NCBI RefSeq assembly: GCF_017814945.1
Contig: NZ_JAGIPX010000014.1
Coordinates: 62,001 to 126,000, forward strand
Direction: 5' to 3'
Length of the DNA stretch: 64,000 bases
Source: Paraburkholderia sp. LEh10
GTDB lineage: Bacteria; Pseudomonadota; Gammaproteobacteria; Burkholderiales; Burkholderiaceae
Part shown: in pieces, positions 35,653-44,337 of the stretch
Numbering within the stretch: position 1 is the first letter of the stretch
How the letters are laid out: every line of letters begins with the position of its first letter
Made by a program: the position numbers and the translations under genes
The notes under the pieces: model-generated
Told to the model about the DNA's origin: nothing
Seen by the model: only the letters and a program-made list of their open reading frames with translations
The model's database searches: none

Positions 35653-37323
35653 CTAGTGGCTCGCTGTGCGTGGCGAGCCGATGCCCGTCTGCGCGCGCAC
35701 GAACTGGTCGTCGAATTGCTGGCGTTCGTTCGCCGCTCTCGCGCCCTGGTCGGTGACCGATCCGATCCACGTGAAGAAGAAGGCGATCGTCATCGAAATG
35801 ATGGCGGGGTAGTCGTAGGGGAAGATCGCGCTTGCGTGCCCGAGCACCTTCACCCACACAGCGGGAGAAAGCACCACCATGCCGACCGCGCTGACCAGCC
35901 CCGCGATGCCGCCTATCAGCGCGCCGCGCGTCGTCAGGCCTTTCCAGTAAATCGCCAGCGTCAGAATCGGAAAATTGACGGATGCAGCGACGCTGAATGT
36001 CAGCGCCACCAGAAACGCGACGTTCTGATCCTTGAACACGATGCCAAGCACGATGGCGACGCCTGCAATCGCGACGGATGCAATCCGCGACACGCGCTTT
36101 TCCTTCGCGGAATCGACCTGGTTGCGCTTGAGCACCATCGCGTACAGGTCGTGCGAAATCGCCGAGGTTCCCGCCATCGTCAGCCCGGCGACGACGGCCA
36201 GAATGGTGGCAAAGGCCACGGCTGACAGGAAGCCCAGCACGAGATCGCCGCCCATTGCCTTCGCCAGATGCATGACGGGCATGTTGCCGCCGCCAATCAG
36301 CTTGCCGCCGACTATTCCGCCCTCATAGAACGCAGGATTGCGGCCCACGATCACGATCGCGGCAGTGCCGAGCAGCGTGACGATCAGGAAGAAGTAGCCA
36401 ATGAAACCCGTCGCGACGAACACGGACTTGCGAGCTTCCTTTGCATCCGGCACCGTGAAAAAGCGCATCAGAATGTGCGGCAGACCCGACGTGCCAAAGA
36501 CGAGCCCCACCGACAACGACAGCATCGCAAACGGATCGGCGACGAGCTTGCTGGGCAGCATGATGCCGATTCCGCTCTTGTGCGTCGCGATGGCCTGCTC
36601 GAACATGGTGTTGATCGAGAAGCCGAACTGGCCCAACGCGAGTATCGCCAGCAGGCTCGCGCCGAACAACATCAGCACGGCCTTGATGATTTGCACCCAT
36701 GTCGTCGCGACCATGCCGCCGAACGTCACATAGACGGCCATCAGAACCCCGACCACCACGACCGCGTAGTTGTATTGAACACCGAACAGAAGCTGGATGA
36801 GCTGGCCTGCACCGACCATCTGCACGACCAGATAGAAGCACACGACCGTCAGCGAACCGAATGCCATCAGCGTTCGTATTCTTTGCTGGTCCAGCCGGAA
36901 CGACGCGATATCGGCGATCGTCACCTGCCCGAGGTTTCTGATGCGTTCGGCGAAAAGAAACATCAGCAGCGGCCACGCGACAAAGAAGCTCACCGCGTAA
37001 AGCATGCCGTCGTAGCCATTGAAGAAAATCATGCTGGTCAGCCCGAGCAGCGCGGCCGCCGACATATAGTCGCCTGCCAGCGCCAGCCCGTTCTGAAAGC
37101 CGGTAATGCCGCCGCCGGCGTTGTAGAAGTCCTTCATCGACTTCGTTTTCGACGCGGACCAATACGTGATGCCGAGTGTCGCGACGACGAATACCAGGAA
37201 CATCGCAATCGCGGTGACGTTGAGCGGCTGCTTCTGCGCTTTCTCGAACGCCTCTGCGGCGAATGCGCCGTGCGCGACGACCGCCGCGAGCAGGCAGGCT
37301 GCGAATCCGATGAATCGTTTCAT
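35653..37323 (-). CDS. actP: Cation/acetate symporter, SSS family
   Basis: 556 residues; signal-like N-terminus then about 13 membrane helices of the sodium:solute symporter fold. DFYNAGGGITGFQNGLALAG and AGDYMSAAALLG are close to E. coli ActP, which takes up acetate and short monocarboxylates. A DUF485 gene of the YjcH type is immediately upstream with an ATGA overlap, the same pairing as yjcH-actP. A downstream substrate other than acetate is possible in Burkholderia paralogs. Confidence 0.88.
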   Translation of the reverse strand: MKRFIGFAACLLAAVVAHGAFAAEAFEKAQKQPLNVTAIAMFLVFVVATLGITYWSASKTKSMKDFYNAGGGITGFQNGLALAGDYMSAAALLGLTSMIFFNGYDGMLYAVSFFVAWPLLMFLFAERIRNLGQVTIADIASFRLDQQRIRTLMAFGSLTVVCFYLVVQMVGAGQLIQLLFGVQYNYAVVVVGVLMAVYVTFGGMVATTWVQIIKAVLMLFGASLLAILALGQFGFSINTMFEQAIATHKSGIGIMLPSKLVADPFAMLSLSVGLVFGTSGLPHILMRFFTVPDAKEARKSVFVATGFIGYFFLIVTLLGTAAIVIVGRNPAFYEGGIVGGKLIGGGNMPVMHLAKAMGGDLVLGFLSAVAFATILAVVAGLTMAGTSAISHDLYAMVLKRNQVDSAKEKRVSRIASVAIAGVAIVLGIVFKDQNVAFLVALTFSVAASVNFPILTLAIYWKGLTTRGALIGGIAGLVSAVGMVVLSPAVWVKVLGHASAIFPYDYPAIISMTIAFFFTWIGSVTDQGARAANERQQFDDQFVRAQTGIGSPRTASH

Positions 37324-37634
37324 TGGGCGTCTCCCGCGAGAAGGCGAGCCGTCAGCTCATCGAACTCTCCGTTTGCCCGACGAATATAGATGCCCGTCAA
37401 AATCCATGTGCCGACGATCAATAGTCCACCCAGCGGCCAGCCTATCGTGATGACACTGCCGGGAAAAAGCTTCAGTGCAAGTAGTTTCGGCGCGAACCCC
37501 GCAACCAGCACGAAAGCGTAGTACGGCAACAAGGTGCCCAAGGTGAGGCACGCGACGAGTCTGCGCCGGCGCGCGACAAGCCGTGCGAATGCGGGCGAAA
37601 AGCGGACGCTATGAATTGCAGTCGTTTGGACCAC
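37320..37634 (-). CDS. DUF485 (YjcH-like) membrane protein
   Basis: 104 residues from a GTG start with AGGAG before it. Two membrane helices: LGTLLPYYAFVLVAGFAP and IGWPLGGLLIVGTWILTGIY, then IYIRRANGEFDELT, the conserved DUF485 tail. These small proteins accompany ActP-type symporters and are co-transcribed with them; this one overlaps actP by four bases. Confidence 0.9.
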   Translation of the reverse strand: MVQTTAIHSVRFSPAFARLVARRRRLVACLTLGTLLPYYAFVLVAGFAPKLLALKLFPGSVITIGWPLGGLLIVGTWILTGIYIRRANGEFDELTARLLAGDAQ

Positions 37635-37889
37635 GTTGTCTCCTGTATTTTCGTGACGAAAGTAGGCGCGTTTCGAGGGCTGCCCGATGCGCTCTTCGTG
37701 TTTCGTTCAACGATAGGAGCGTGCGTCGATCAAGTAAAATGATGATTGATGATGCGTGCCATCACCGCGAGTGAAATCAGTCGTGACTCGGGTGCGCCGC
37801 TATTGACGCTGTGTATCAAGTGTTGTTAGCGGCCCTGTGTTTTTCTTGCTGGCGCAAGTCCGTAACCTGAACGCCACTGGAGAAACGTT

Positions 37890-38912
37890 ATGGACATGGC
37901 AATCCCTTTTCACGATCAGCACGTCGAGCGGCCTCCGTTCGAACTGCAAGCTCATCGCGGCTACAACCGCATCTTCCGGCGCGATGCGCTCACGGTCGGC
38001 CTGATCCTGCCGCTCGAAACACATCCCGCGTCGCCTCATCCGACCATGAACGACCATCTGCAGATGGCGAAGCGCGCCGAAGACGCGGGCGTCGCCGCGC
38101 TGTGGGCACGCGACATTCCGTTCTACGATCCGCAATACGGCGATTCCGGCCAGATCTTCGAGCCGCTGATCTACATCGGGCAACTCGCGGCGGCGACCGA
38201 GCGCATTACGCTGGGCACCACAGGCATCGTTCTGCCGATGCGTGAACCGCTGATGCTCGCCAAGCAGATCAATACGCTGGATCGTCTGACGCAAGGGCGC
38301 ATCGTGATCGGCATGTCGTCCGGCGACCGGCCTTCCGAATATCCCGTGTTCGGCATCGACTTCGCGAGCCGCGGCGAGCGCTTCCGGGACGCGTACGCGG
38401 TCTATCGCAGCGCAAGCGAGGTGGATTTTCCGCGTTTCGAATCGCCGCGCTTCGGACGTTCGGACGGCTCGCTGACGATGCTGCCCAAGCCGCTGTTCGG
38501 CAGGGTCCCCACCCTTGCCGTCGGGCGTTCGCAACAGACGCTCGACTGGATCGCCACCCATATGGACGGATACCTCGGCTTCGTGCCTGAGCCCGGCGAT
38601 CTGCCGGCGTTCGTCGGCGAATGGCGGGAGACGAACCGTCGAGCCAATCCGGATGCATCGGACGACGATCGCGCGAGGCCGCTCGCATTCGGCGGTTTCC
38701 TCTACCTTCATCCGCGCCGGGACTTTCCGTTCAAGCGCATCAGAGGCGGCTTCGCGATCGGCAGCCGCGCGCTGCGCGGTTTTCTCGATGAGGCGCGCGA
38801 GCTCGGCGTATCGCACGTCGCGCTGAATCCGCGCGTGACGCCGCGCAACTACAGGCAGATCCTCGATGAGCTTCATCGCGATGTGCTGCCGTACTTTCCG
38901 CCCAACGACTAG
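37890..38912 (+). CDS. LLM-class flavin-dependent oxidoreductase
   Basis: 340 residues. Bacterial luciferase-like TIM barrel: TVGLILPLETH at the start, AEDAGVAALWARDIPFYDP, ITLGTTGIVLPMREPLMLAK and ALDRLTQGR-like NTLDRLTQGRIVIGMSSGD. Uses FMNH2 or F420 for a monooxygenase or reductase step; substrate unknown. GGAGAAACGTT precedes the ATG. It has its own terminator and is followed by an SDR gene. Confidence 0.9.
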   Translation: MDMAIPFHDQHVERPPFELQAHRGYNRIFRRDALTVGLILPLETHPASPHPTMNDHLQMAKRAEDAGVAALWARDIPFYDPQYGDSGQIFEPLIYIGQLAAATERITLGTTGIVLPMREPLMLAKQINTLDRLTQGRIVIGMSSGDRPSEYPVFGIDFASRGERFRDAYAVYRSASEVDFPRFESPRFGRSDGSLTMLPKPLFGRVPTLAVGRSQQTLDWIATHMDGYLGFVPEPGDLPAFVGEWRETNRRANPDASDDDRARPLAFGGFLYLHPRRDFPFKRIRGGFAIGSRALRGFLDEARELGVSHVALNPRVTPRNYRQILDELHRDVLPYFPPND

Positions 38913-38945
38913 CCGTTCGATCCGACCGTCTGTCGTGTTTCGACA

Positions 38946-38977
38946 AAGCCGGCGCCCGACTGCGGGTGCCGGCTTTT
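38946..38977 (+). terminator. Intrinsic terminator after the LLM gene
   Basis: A hairpin with AGCCGGC and GCCGGCT arms extended by CCCG/CGGG, followed by TTTTT, 34 bases after the stop. A good Rho-independent terminator. Confidence 0.8.
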
Positions 38978-39157
38978 TGCCGTTGGGCGCCGCACGTCGC
39001 ACGAGCCACGCCTGTGCCGCAAGCGCATTTGTTCCCGCCGCTCACAACTGTTTGTCTACTGTGGGTGTACGCAATCGGGTCGAGGAAGCCTAGATTGACG
39101 ACCTAACGGCGCTGTCGATCCCGACACAAAGCCGATCAACTCGATACAAGGTCAATC

Positions 39158-39868
39158 ATGAGCAATTCGCAGAAAGTCGTTATCGTCACGGGCGCATCGC
39201 AAGGCATCGGCGCGGAACTGGTCAAGGGTTTCCGTCAGCGCGACTATCGCGTCGTCGCTGTCGCGCGGTCCATCAAGCCTTCCGACGATCCGAACGTCGT
39301 TTCGATCGCCGGCGACATCGGCGATCGCGCCGTGGCCCAGCGCGCCGTGTCCGAAGCCGTCGCGCGCTTCGGGCGCGTCGACACGCTGGTCAACAACGCT
39401 GGCATCTTCATCGCCAAGCCTTTCACGCAGTACACGGCTGAAGACTATGCGGCCGTTCTGAACGTGAACCTGAACGGCTTTTTCCATATCACGCAGCTCG
39501 CCATCGCCGAGATGGAGAAAAACAAGAGCGGCCACGTCGTCCAGATCACGACGAGCCGCGTGGACCACGCGATTTCAGGCGTGCCGTCGGTTCTCGCGTC
39601 GCTGACCAAGGGCGGGCTGAATGCCGCGACAAAGTCGCTCGCGATCGAATACGCGAAGACGGGCATCCGCGCGAACGCTGTTTCGCCGGGCATCATCAAG
39701 TCGCCGATGCACGCGCCGCAAACCCATGAAGCGCTGGGCGCGCTGCATCCCGTCGGCCATATGGGCGAGATGCGCGATATCGTCGACGCCGTGCTGTACC
39801 TCGACGCCGCGGCGTTCGTGACGGGCGAGATTCTGCACGTGGACGGCGGCCAGAGCGCAGGCCACTAA
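39158..39868 (+). CDS. Short-chain dehydrogenase/reductase
   Basis: 236 residues. Classical SDR with TGASQGIG (about 11-18) for NAD(P) binding and NNAG. The catalytic region is atypical: the strand after NKSGHVVQITTSRVDHAI does not show the usual Ser-Tyr-Lys spacing (it reads PSVLASLTKGGLNAATKSLA, with Ser but no Tyr at the YxxxK place), so catalysis may be lost or changed. Followed by a 4-OT tautomerase gene 55 bases downstream. Confidence 0.85.
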   Translation: MSNSQKVVIVTGASQGIGAELVKGFRQRDYRVVAVARSIKPSDDPNVVSIAGDIGDRAVAQRAVSEAVARFGRVDTLVNNAGIFIAKPFTQYTAEDYAAVLNVNLNGFFHITQLAIAEMEKNKSGHVVQITTSRVDHAISGVPSVLASLTKGGLNAATKSLAIEYAKTGIRANAVSPGIIKSPMHAPQTHEALGALHPVGHMGEMRDIVDAVLYLDAAAFVTGEILHVDGGQSAGH

Positions 39869-39923
39869 GCATGACGCGGCGCCGGCAACGGCGCCTCATA
39901 CGCACGACATCACGGAGATTCCC

Positions 39924-40160
39924 ATGCCCATCGTCACGATTCAGGTTACCCGCGAAGGAAACAAGCCCGGCACGAGCGCAGTGACGCCGGAAGAAAAGGC
40001 TCAACTCATCAAGGGCGCAAGCGAGCTGCTGCTCAATGTGCTGAACAAGCCTCTGGAAGCGACGTTCGTCGTCATCCAGGAAGTCGAGACCGAGAACTGG
40101 GGATGGGGCGGTTTGCCTGTCGAAGCGTATCGGCGGCAGAAGGCAAAGAAGTCGGACTGA
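39924..40160 (+). CDS. 4-oxalocrotonate tautomerase family protein
   Basis: 78 residues; MPIVTIQVTREGNKPGTSAV puts the catalytic proline right after the initiator Met. The later LNVLNKPLEATFVVIQEV and WGWGGLPVE match the 4-OT fold. Somewhat longer than the 62-residue canonical form. Probably tautomerises a small keto acid or acts promiscuously; the SDR next door may act in the same pathway. GGAGATTCCC before the ATG. Confidence 0.88.
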   Translation: MPIVTIQVTREGNKPGTSAVTPEEKAQLIKGASELLLNVLNKPLEATFVVIQEVETENWGWGGLPVEAYRRQKAKKSD

Positions 40161-40198
40161 GCGCTATCGCGCGATGAAGCAGCACGATACGGTTCACG

Positions 40199-40230
40199 GC
40201 GCGGAGAATCTCGCGGATTCTCCGCGCTTT
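40199..40230. terminator. Terminator between the tautomerase and MOSC genes
   Basis: GCGCGGAGAAT (40199-40209), a seven-base loop, then its complement (40217-40227) and TTT. It lies between convergent genes. Confidence 0.75.
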
Positions 40231-40258
40231 GCCGTTGTGCGCGCTTGCGGCTTTGAAA

Positions 40259-40921
40259 TCAAGGCTCTCGATGAGCCCTGATACGCCGCCATTCGAGAAC
40301 ACCGCTTATCGGCTCTTCTCTGCGTCCCGGCGCGATGTCGATGCGTGCGCCTGCCTGGATGTATCCCGGCTGCACGACACTGAGATAGACACCCGCGTAT
40401 CCGCTGAGATACATGTGCTTGACGGCCCTTCTGTAGCCCATGACGGCATTCAGCTTGAAACAGGGATTGCGGGGCGCCTCGACGCGCAGCCTGACCTGAT
40501 CGATAACCAGCGTATCGCCGATCCACAGGTCCGCTTCGAAAATGCCCTGCGTGGTGAGGTTCTCGCCGAACGCGCCGAATTGCAGCGGCCTGTCCGCGTC
40601 CGGCACGCCGGCTTCGATGCGCCGTTGCCGCCACCACCTGTAGTGTTCGAACGGATACAGATAGACGGCCTTGTCGAGTCCGCCATGAACGCTCAAATCC
40701 GCCTGTTCGTCGCCGGCTAGACCCAGCTTCTTCACCTCGACGACGGCGCCCTCGCTCGCGGTGCTGACAGAGCGCTTGCGAATGGCCGACTCGACGACGA
40801 GGCCACCCGAAGCCTTGCCGATTTCCAGCGGCCTGACGCAACCGATGTTGATCGACAGCAACGTGGCGTCCGCCGTACGCGCCGCGCCGCCATTGACTGC
40901 ATAAGCGTTCTGATCTTCCAT
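40259..40921 (-). CDS. MOSC domain protein (YiiM-like)
   Basis: About 220 residues from the Met chosen, with the start uncertain because the frame is open 27 codons further and no start has a clear ribosome site. The domain begins at LLSINIGCVRPLEIG and has GLAGDEQADLSVHGGLDKAVY and FGENLTTQGI, the MOSC molybdenum-cofactor-sulfurase-C-terminal signature with the conserved NPC (RNPCFKLN). YiiM-type proteins reduce N-hydroxylated compounds using Moco. Stands alone between terminators. Confidence 0.85.
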   Translation of the reverse strand: MEDQNAYAVNGGAARTADATLLSINIGCVRPLEIGKASGGLVVESAIRKRSVSTASEGAVVEVKKLGLAGDEQADLSVHGGLDKAVYLYPFEHYRWWRQRRIEAGVPDADRPLQFGAFGENLTTQGIFEADLWIGDTLVIDQVRLRVEAPRNPCFKLNAVMGYRRAVKHMYLSGYAGVYLSVVQPGYIQAGARIDIAPGRREEPISGVLEWRRIRAHREP

Positions 40922-41089
40922 CGGACGCCCGTCCGTTCCTTCTTCCATGTGCATTCGTCTGCTGTGCGCGCTCGCTGTCCGTGCTTGCTGTCCGTGCGAC
41001 ACAACAGGTCTGATCGGCCATGCGCAACGACGACGCAGCCATTGGCGCCGCCGCCAATGGCTTGCATCGTCATCGACGGCTTCGATACG

Positions 41090-42190
41090 TCAGGACGCGA
41101 ACTGCTGCAAACGGCGAATGGCGACGCCCAGTTCGGCGTCGAGTTGCGCGACCAGTTCGGCCGCGGGCAGCGAACGCGCCAGCGCCGCCGCCTGGCCTGC
41201 CCATTGCGCGCCAAAGCCGAATTCTCCCTTCGCTTTGGCCGCCGCGTGCAGCGCTTTGCCGGCGTCGTATGCGACGGGATAGGCGGGTGTCGCCGGACGA
41301 TCCGCGCTCCGGCCGAGTTCCGTAAATCTGTTCACCATGCTGCGTGCCGGACGGCCCGAAATCGCCGAGGTCAACGTCGTGTGGTAAGCAGGATCGCCGA
41401 GAATGGCGCGGCGATAGCCATCGTCGATCGACGTTTCAGGGCACGCGACGAACGCGGTGCCGAGTTGCGCGGCCTGCGCGCCGAGCGCGAGCGCGGCTGC
41501 GATGCCTGCGCCGTCCATGATGCCGCCCGCCGCGATCAAAGGCAGATCGAACTTCTCCGCGAACAGACGCGTGAGGGCGAACGTGCCGACGCCTTCGTCG
41601 AACGCTTCGGGATCGAACATGCCGCGATGGCCGCCCGCTTCGATACCTTGTGCAACCAGCGCATCGACGCCCGCATCGACGACGGCCTTCGCCTCGTCCA
41701 GATTGGTCGCCGAGGCCAGCAGCTTGATCCCGGCGCCCTTCAGCGCGTTGATGACCTCGTTCGAAGGCAAGCCGAAATGAAAGCTCACAATAGCCGGCTT
41801 CTCTTCCAGAAACACGTCGAGCATCGCGCCGTCTTCGACGAAGCTCGTGTAGATCTCGTTGAGCTTTTCCGCAGGGCTCGCGCCGTACTGCGCAAATTGC
41901 GGAGCGAGCCACTTCAACCATTGGCTTTCGACTTTCGCATCCGCGACTGCAGGGGTATGGCAGAAAACGTTGATGTTGAACGGAGCGCCCGTCAATGCGC
42001 GCGTGTCCCTGATCGTCTTGCGCGCCGCCTCGGCGTTCATCGCGCCCACGCCAAGCGAGCCGAGGCCGCCCGCGTTCGATACGGCCGCCGCAAGCGCCGG
42101 CGTGCTGACACCCGCCATCGGCGCCTGAATGATCGGCTTGCTGATGCCGAGCAGGCTCAACAGCCGCCTGCCTTCTGAAGGATTGCTCAT
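41090..42190 (-). CDS. Nitronate monooxygenase family flavoprotein (second copy)
   Basis: 366 residues. Starts with [20 protein letters not shown], has [11 protein letters not shown] (His in the active-site loop) and [12 protein letters not shown] with [16 protein letters not shown], and C-terminal PARSMVN. This is the longer class I nitronate monooxygenase branch and is a different subgroup from the copy at 34009. Detoxifies nitronates or acts on an unknown acyl substrate. Alone on its strand. Confidence 0.9.
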   Translation of the reverse strand: MSNPSEGRRLLSLLGISKPIIQAPMAGVSTPALAAAVSNAGGLGSLGVGAMNAEAARKTIRDTRALTGAPFNINVFCHTPAVADAKVESQWLKWLAPQFAQYGASPAEKLNEIYTSFVEDGAMLDVFLEEKPAIVSFHFGLPSNEVINALKGAGIKLLASATNLDEAKAVVDAGVDALVAQGIEAGGHRGMFDPEAFDEGVGTFALTRLFAEKFDLPLIAAGGIMDGAGIAAALALGAQAAQLGTAFVACPETSIDDGYRRAILGDPAYHTTLTSAISGRPARSMVNRFTELGRSADRPATPAYPVAYDAGKALHAAAKAKGEFGFGAQWAGQAAALARSLPAAELVAQLDAELGVAIRRLQQFAS

Positions 42191-42487
42191 GTCGTGTCCT
42201 CGTCAAATCGGTTAGACCATGCCGGCGATCGAGGCGATCGCATAGGTGCACGTTCAACGCCTGTTCCGCACCGCACCTCTCGCACGGTATCTATACGACA
42301 GATCATGTTTTTCAGCGAACGATGGGTCAAGCCTGACGCAGGCAATACACTCTTGAGCGTCCGGAACAGATCGCACGCGTTCGACGGCGCAACCCGCACC
42401 GTCGATATTGCCCATCGCGCCACAATGACAGGCACTCATTCCGCACGGGAAACATCAGTGCGTCGATGCTGGACGCGACCCGCCAGA

Positions 42488-43120
42488 TTACGCCGCCAAC
42501 GATTTGAGCGCCTGCGTGATCTGCGCAGCCTTGGCATAGCCGGAGCTCAGCTGCCCGATCTTCCCATCGACTTCGACGAACAGCGTCGGAAATCCTCGCA
42601 CGCCCAGACGGCGGGTGAGTGCGAAGTCTTGCTGCGCGGCATCGATTGCGGCGTCCGAAGCCCAGGCTTCGAAGAACGCATCAGCGTTGCTGTCGTAACC
42701 TTGCGCCGCCAAAGCCCGCGCGCCGATCTCAGCGAGCACCTTGCCATCCGTCGTATCGAGCCCGTCGACGTAGAACGCGCGCTGGAATGCGCGAAACACC
42801 TTTGGCAGATCGCTGTCAGGCGCGATCATCCGTGCCGTCACGACAGCGCGGCAAACAGGCTCCGTGTCGTAGACGAAGTTCTCGCGCGCCATCAGCGCCT
42901 CGCGGTTGAACTGCGCGCCGCTCATCTGCTCGACGCGAGCCCAATGCGTGAGCCTGAACTGCTTGGCTGCATCGTCGAGTATCTGGGTCGACCCGGCCGC
43001 CATGCCGCCCACGACGACCTGCACTTCGAGATCCGGCATGCTCGCGGCAATCGCGCTCATTTCCTTGCCGAAGCCGTAGCACCACGAGCACATCGGATCG
43101 CCGACAAATATCAGTTTCAT
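42488..43120 (-). CDS. DsbA-family thioredoxin-fold protein (FrnE-like)
   Basis: 210 residues from MKLIFVGDPMCSWCYGFGKE. The CSWC motif at residues 11-14 and the helical insertion with KVFRAFQRAFYVDGLD fit the FrnE/2-hydroxychromene-2-carboxylate isomerase branch of DsbA-like proteins. The cis-Pro is in GVRGFPTLFVEVDGK. No signal peptide, so cytoplasmic. Disulfide oxidoreductase or glutathione-dependent isomerase; which is not clear. Confidence 0.88.
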   Translation of the reverse strand: MKLIFVGDPMCSWCYGFGKEMSAIAASMPDLEVQVVVGGMAAGSTQILDDAAKQFRLTHWARVEQMSGAQFNREALMARENFVYDTEPVCRAVVTARMIAPDSDLPKVFRAFQRAFYVDGLDTTDGKVLAEIGARALAAQGYDSNADAFFEAWASDAAIDAAQQDFALTRRLGVRGFPTLFVEVDGKIGQLSSGYAKAAQITQALKSLAA

Positions 43121-43309
43121 ACGCTGTTCCACCTTCAAGTAGCTGGGCGCGCGGCCTTGCTGCACGCGCGAATCTTCAATGCGTCGCGCGGCGCAAGTCG
43201 CCTTGCTCGAGCCGCTGACTGAGCGCCGACTATAGAGGTGAGGCGTGAGGCAATGAACAGCGTGTGCCGCAAATCACTCTTTACACCGTGTAAGTGCGTA
43301 TGAGCTACT

Positions 43310-43328
43310 CAGGTTGTAGAACAACCTG
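43310..43328. promoter_or_regulatory. Short perfect inverted repeat near the GntR gene end
   Basis: CAGGTTGT (43310-43317), AGA, then ACAACCTG (43321-43328). The palindrome sits just downstream of the GntR gene and has no T-tract, so it may be a protein-binding site or a weak terminator. Confidence 0.4.
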
Positions 43329-43351
43329 CGCGGCGACAACAGCGCGCGGAT

Positions 43352-44083
43352 TCAGAAAAACGAAATGTCGTAGCCGAAACGGGACGCAGCGCTGACGATA
43401 TGCTGCCCCATCAATTCGCGCGCCGCGGCGGCATTCTTGTCGATGAACGCCTGAATGAGCGTCTCGTGTTCTGCGCGCGCGGCGTTGGGGATATTGCCGA
43501 ACATCGGACCTTGCCGCGCGAAGTTCGCCGCGATCAGCGGGCGCATGGGTTCGAGCACCGTGCGAATCATCGTCGCGAGATAGTCGTTGCCGGCAGCGGC
43601 CGCCACGGCGCGATGGAAGTCCAGATCCGCGTTGACGGTGTCCGCGGTCGGGGCGCCTTCGTAGCGCATCCGCTCGACGGCGTCCTGGATCGGCTTGAGC
43701 CTGCGCGCCGTCATGTGCGCCGCTGCGAGCGCGGCGGCCTGGCTTTCGAGGGCAGCGCGCACCTCGAACATGTTGCGGATCGTGTTGTCCCCTTCGAGCA
43801 ACTGCGGGCTCACGGTTTGCAGCGGCTCCGACGGCTGGCGCGCCGCCGCGACGAATGCGCCGATCCCCTGGCGCGACTCGATCAGCCCTTGCGCGCGAAG
43901 GCTCGCAATCGCCTCTCGAACGACATTCCGGCTGACCCCGAAATTCTCCGACAGGAAATGTTCGGTAGGCAGACGATCGCCGGGCTTGAGCCTCCCGGAC
44001 GCAATCTCTTCGCTCAGCGAACGTGTGATGTGTTCCGCGAGATGGGGCCGCCGTTCAACTGGCCGCACGTTCAGTTCGCTCAT
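43352..44083 (-). CDS. GntR-family (FadR subfamily, FCD) regulator
   Basis: 243 residues. Winged HTH at about 20-75 (LPTEHFLSENFGVSRNVVRE) and an FCD ligand domain with the metal-binding Asp and His residues in DLDFHRAVAAAAGN and EHETLIQAF. Such regulators respond to small carboxylates, often sugar acids. Divergent from an enolase-superfamily gene, 254 bases apart, with an inverted repeat between them. It probably controls the enolase, the permease and perhaps the amidohydrolase genes. Confidence 0.93.
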   Translation of the reverse strand: MSELNVRPVERRPHLAEHITRSLSEEIASGRLKPGDRLPTEHFLSENFGVSRNVVREAIASLRAQGLIESRQGIGAFVAAARQPSEPLQTVSPQLLEGDNTIRNMFEVRAALESQAAALAAAHMTARRLKPIQDAVERMRYEGAPTADTVNADLDFHRAVAAAAGNDYLATMIRTVLEPMRPLIAANFARQGPMFGNIPNAARAEHETLIQAFIDKNAAAARELMGQHIVSAASRFGYDISFF

Positions 44084-44234
44084 GGTCGCCTCTGCCTATT
44101 CCTTGTCTTCTTATTCTACATCCGGATCGGCTGGTGGCTCCCATCATTCGTGCCGCTTTCGGGCCATCAGCGCCCGTTCAAGCGCGTGTTGGCCACGTCT
44201 GTCGCACCGGGCGCTCAGCTGTATTTCGAAAAAA

Positions 44235-44258
44235 GTACAAGTTGTTCACTTGCAGTAC
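44235..44258. promoter_or_regulatory. Candidate GntR operator
   Basis: A nested symmetric site: CAAGT-TGTTC-ACTTG (44238-44252) with GTAC at both outer ends (44235 and 44255). It sits in the divergent region between the GntR regulator and the enolase gene, close to the enolase start. Its symmetry and place fit an FCD/GntR operator. Confidence 0.5.
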
Positions 44259-44337
44259 AACCGGATGTCTCATACCATGCGAAGCACACAGGCGGCTTTC
44301 GATCGCCTGCTTCGCAATCCGACTGAGGTACATCCAG

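Noticed and set aside
42191..42487. Minus-strand ORF of about 80 residues upstream of the nitronate monooxygenase gene.
   Set aside because: No ribosome site, poor protein-like character, and it overlaps the likely promoter region.
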